DNA from: Blastococcus sp.
GTDB taxonomy: Bacteria; Actinomycetota; Actinomycetes; Mycobacteriales; Geodermatophilaceae
Length of the DNA: 42,584 nt
Assembly: GCA_025465355.1 (NCBI GenBank)
Contig: JAODNN010000172.1
Location: 1-42,584, forward strand
Reading direction: 5' to 3'
The notes under the pieces were generated by a model. It made no database searches, was not told the origin of the DNA, and was given only the letters and a program-made list of their open reading frames with translations. Positions 41,800 through 42,584 of the stretch are shown piece after piece. Every line of letters begins with the position of its first letter. Positions within the stretch are counted from its first letter, which is position 1. A program made the translations under genes and the position numbers.

Positions 41800-42164
41800 G
41801 GTCGAGATAGCCAAGCTGACCGATTCGTCAAATTCGTCCTGGCCTCCTTCATGCGCCTCGCTCTGGCATTGAGTAAGGCGGGGTCGAAGGGCCTTCCTGA
41901 GGTAGCTCGCGCCCTCGAGCGGTGACTCGATCCCGCCGCATGCGGCGTCGAGTATCGATGTCCGCTCGGCCGCCCTATGGGCTCGGCCAGCCTACTGCGA
42001 TCTGTCACTGTGCATAAGTGCCTCCGTGCTTGGTGGTGCCAGGTTGACACCGCCAAGGCCCAATCACGGGGAGCGAACGTGGCCCCCGAAGCGTTGGGGC
42101 AGCCTTCCCATGGCCCTGGCGGCTGCGCTTCCACCGCCGGCATAAGCCCTACGCCGGGTCGTTT
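41800..42164. other. Gap before the DUF1871-like gene
   Basis: No supported gene is seen. A perfect 14-base palindrome CGCCGCATGCGGCG lies at 41934-41947, inside a longer CTCGA/TCGAG arrangement. It may be an operator, a terminator or a recombination relic. Confidence 0.4.
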
Positions 42165-42473
42165 GTGGGTGCCGTTGAGGCTCTCCTGTACCGCCACGAC
42201 CCGATCGGCATCAACTTCGGCGACAACCCCGACGAGTACCAACCCGAGGCAGAGAATATCGCCGCTCGCCTGCCACAGTGTCGGTCGGTTGAAGATGTCC
42301 GCGTTCTCGTGCACGAGGAGTTCGTTCGTTGGTTCGACGCGGACATCGCGGGTCCTGCGATCCGTTATGACCAGGTCGCAAGGGAACTCTGGGTCGCCTG
42401 GCAAGAGACCGGAAAGACGCCCAAAATGGGCCGCTCAGAGACAGGATCGATGTCACCCAGCGAATACGGGTGA
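42165..42473 (+). CDS. DUF1871-like small protein
   Basis: This 102-residue protein contains LYRHDPIGINFGDNPDEYQP then EAENIAARLPQC and VLVHEEFVRWFD, a pattern of D-P-x-x-x, then D-E-Y-x-x-E and E-F-x-x-W-F that I associate with the DUF1871 family of small helical proteins of unknown function. The GTG start has no good ribosome site, and the frame is open further upstream (RFHRRHKPYAGSF), so the true 5' end may differ. No membrane segment is present. It is the last gene visible, and the island continues past the window edge. Confidence 0.6.
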   Translation: MGAVEALLYRHDPIGINFGDNPDEYQPEAENIAARLPQCRSVEDVRVLVHEEFVRWFDADIAGPAIRYDQVARELWVAWQETGKTPKMGRSETGSMSPSEYG

Positions 42474-42584
42474 TCAACCGGCAGGCGCCCGGCGCCGAAG
42501 CCGTAGCTGTGGAACTCAGACAGCTCGGGCCCCGCTCGGCACGGTGGGCGGCTCTACGCTCGGCGAGGAGCAGTGGCAATGTGG

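Noticed and set aside
42211-42579. 122-codon minus-strand ORF at the right edge
   Set aside because: It is antisense to the DUF1871-like gene and has no protein-like pattern.

Overview
The window comes from a very GC-rich actinobacterium. The order ahpE - DUF3052 - aceE - PucR regulator - fabD - fabH - acpP - fabF - accD is the actinobacterial FAS-II core (it resembles the Rv2238c-Rv2247 neighbourhood of Mycobacterium tuberculosis with some genes missing or swapped). Protein flavour and the frequent GTG starts suggest a Geodermatophilaceae-like genus (Blastococcus/Modestobacter type). That family assignment is an inference from memory, not a database result.

Layout. (1) 1-6356, minus strand: an apparent small biosynthetic operon. 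In transcription order it has a carrier domain fused to an epsilon-poly-lysine-synthetase-like membrane/hexapeptide protein, a TauD/SyrP-like Fe(II)/2OG oxygenase, an exosortase-A-type acyl/aminoacyl ligase, a free carrier protein and the start of an SbnA/cysteine-synthase-like PLP enzyme cut by the window edge. Upstream lie a hairpin and three tandem 22-bp GC-rich repeats. (2) 7027-9188: a decayed integration site. The 3' half of tRNA-Val(UAC) (9118-9188, minus) is duplicated at 7027-7069 as a 43-bp direct repeat, enclosing about 2 kb with a broken IS110 transposase and a secreted protein gene. (3) 9268-22786: conserved housekeeping core (peroxiredoxin AhpE, DUF3052, pyruvate dehydrogenase E1, then the FAS-II operon), with an M20 amidohydrolase, a pirin-like protein and a PAP2 phosphatase inserted between aceE and the regulator. 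FabD carries an unusual C-terminal biotinyl/lipoyl-like domain with Arg in place of the acceptor Lys, and acpP is framed by intergenic hairpins. (4) 22899-33406: an envelope operon (MGDG-synthase-like glycosyltransferase, polysaccharide deacetylase, DMT transporter), two OmpR-type two-component systems, DUF3145, a membrane diguanylate cyclase and a maleylpyruvate-isomerase-like protein.

(5) 33476-end: tRNA-Met(CAU) followed 86 bp later by a tyrosine recombinase marks the start of an integrated island that seems to run past the window end. It is visibly richer in A/T and patchy. It carries a frameshifted and a truncated Lsr2-like gene, a secreted beta/gamma-crystallin-like protein, several orphan small ORFs, a radical SAM/SPASM protein with a seven-Cys Cys-Pro tail, a leaderless 98-aa gene behind a near-consensus promoter, a fragment of a second tyrosine recombinase, and a 504-aa protein ending in a TIR-like (CAP12/Pycsar-type) domain, a candidate defence effector with no visible cyclase.

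The best candidates for something undescribed are the radical SAM protein with its built-in Cys-Pro tail and leaderless neighbour, the orphan TIR effector, the split poly-amino-acid-synthetase-like operon, and the FabD fusion. Coordinates of starts were set by Shine-Dalgarno sites, overlaps and promoters where visible; no database search was possible.
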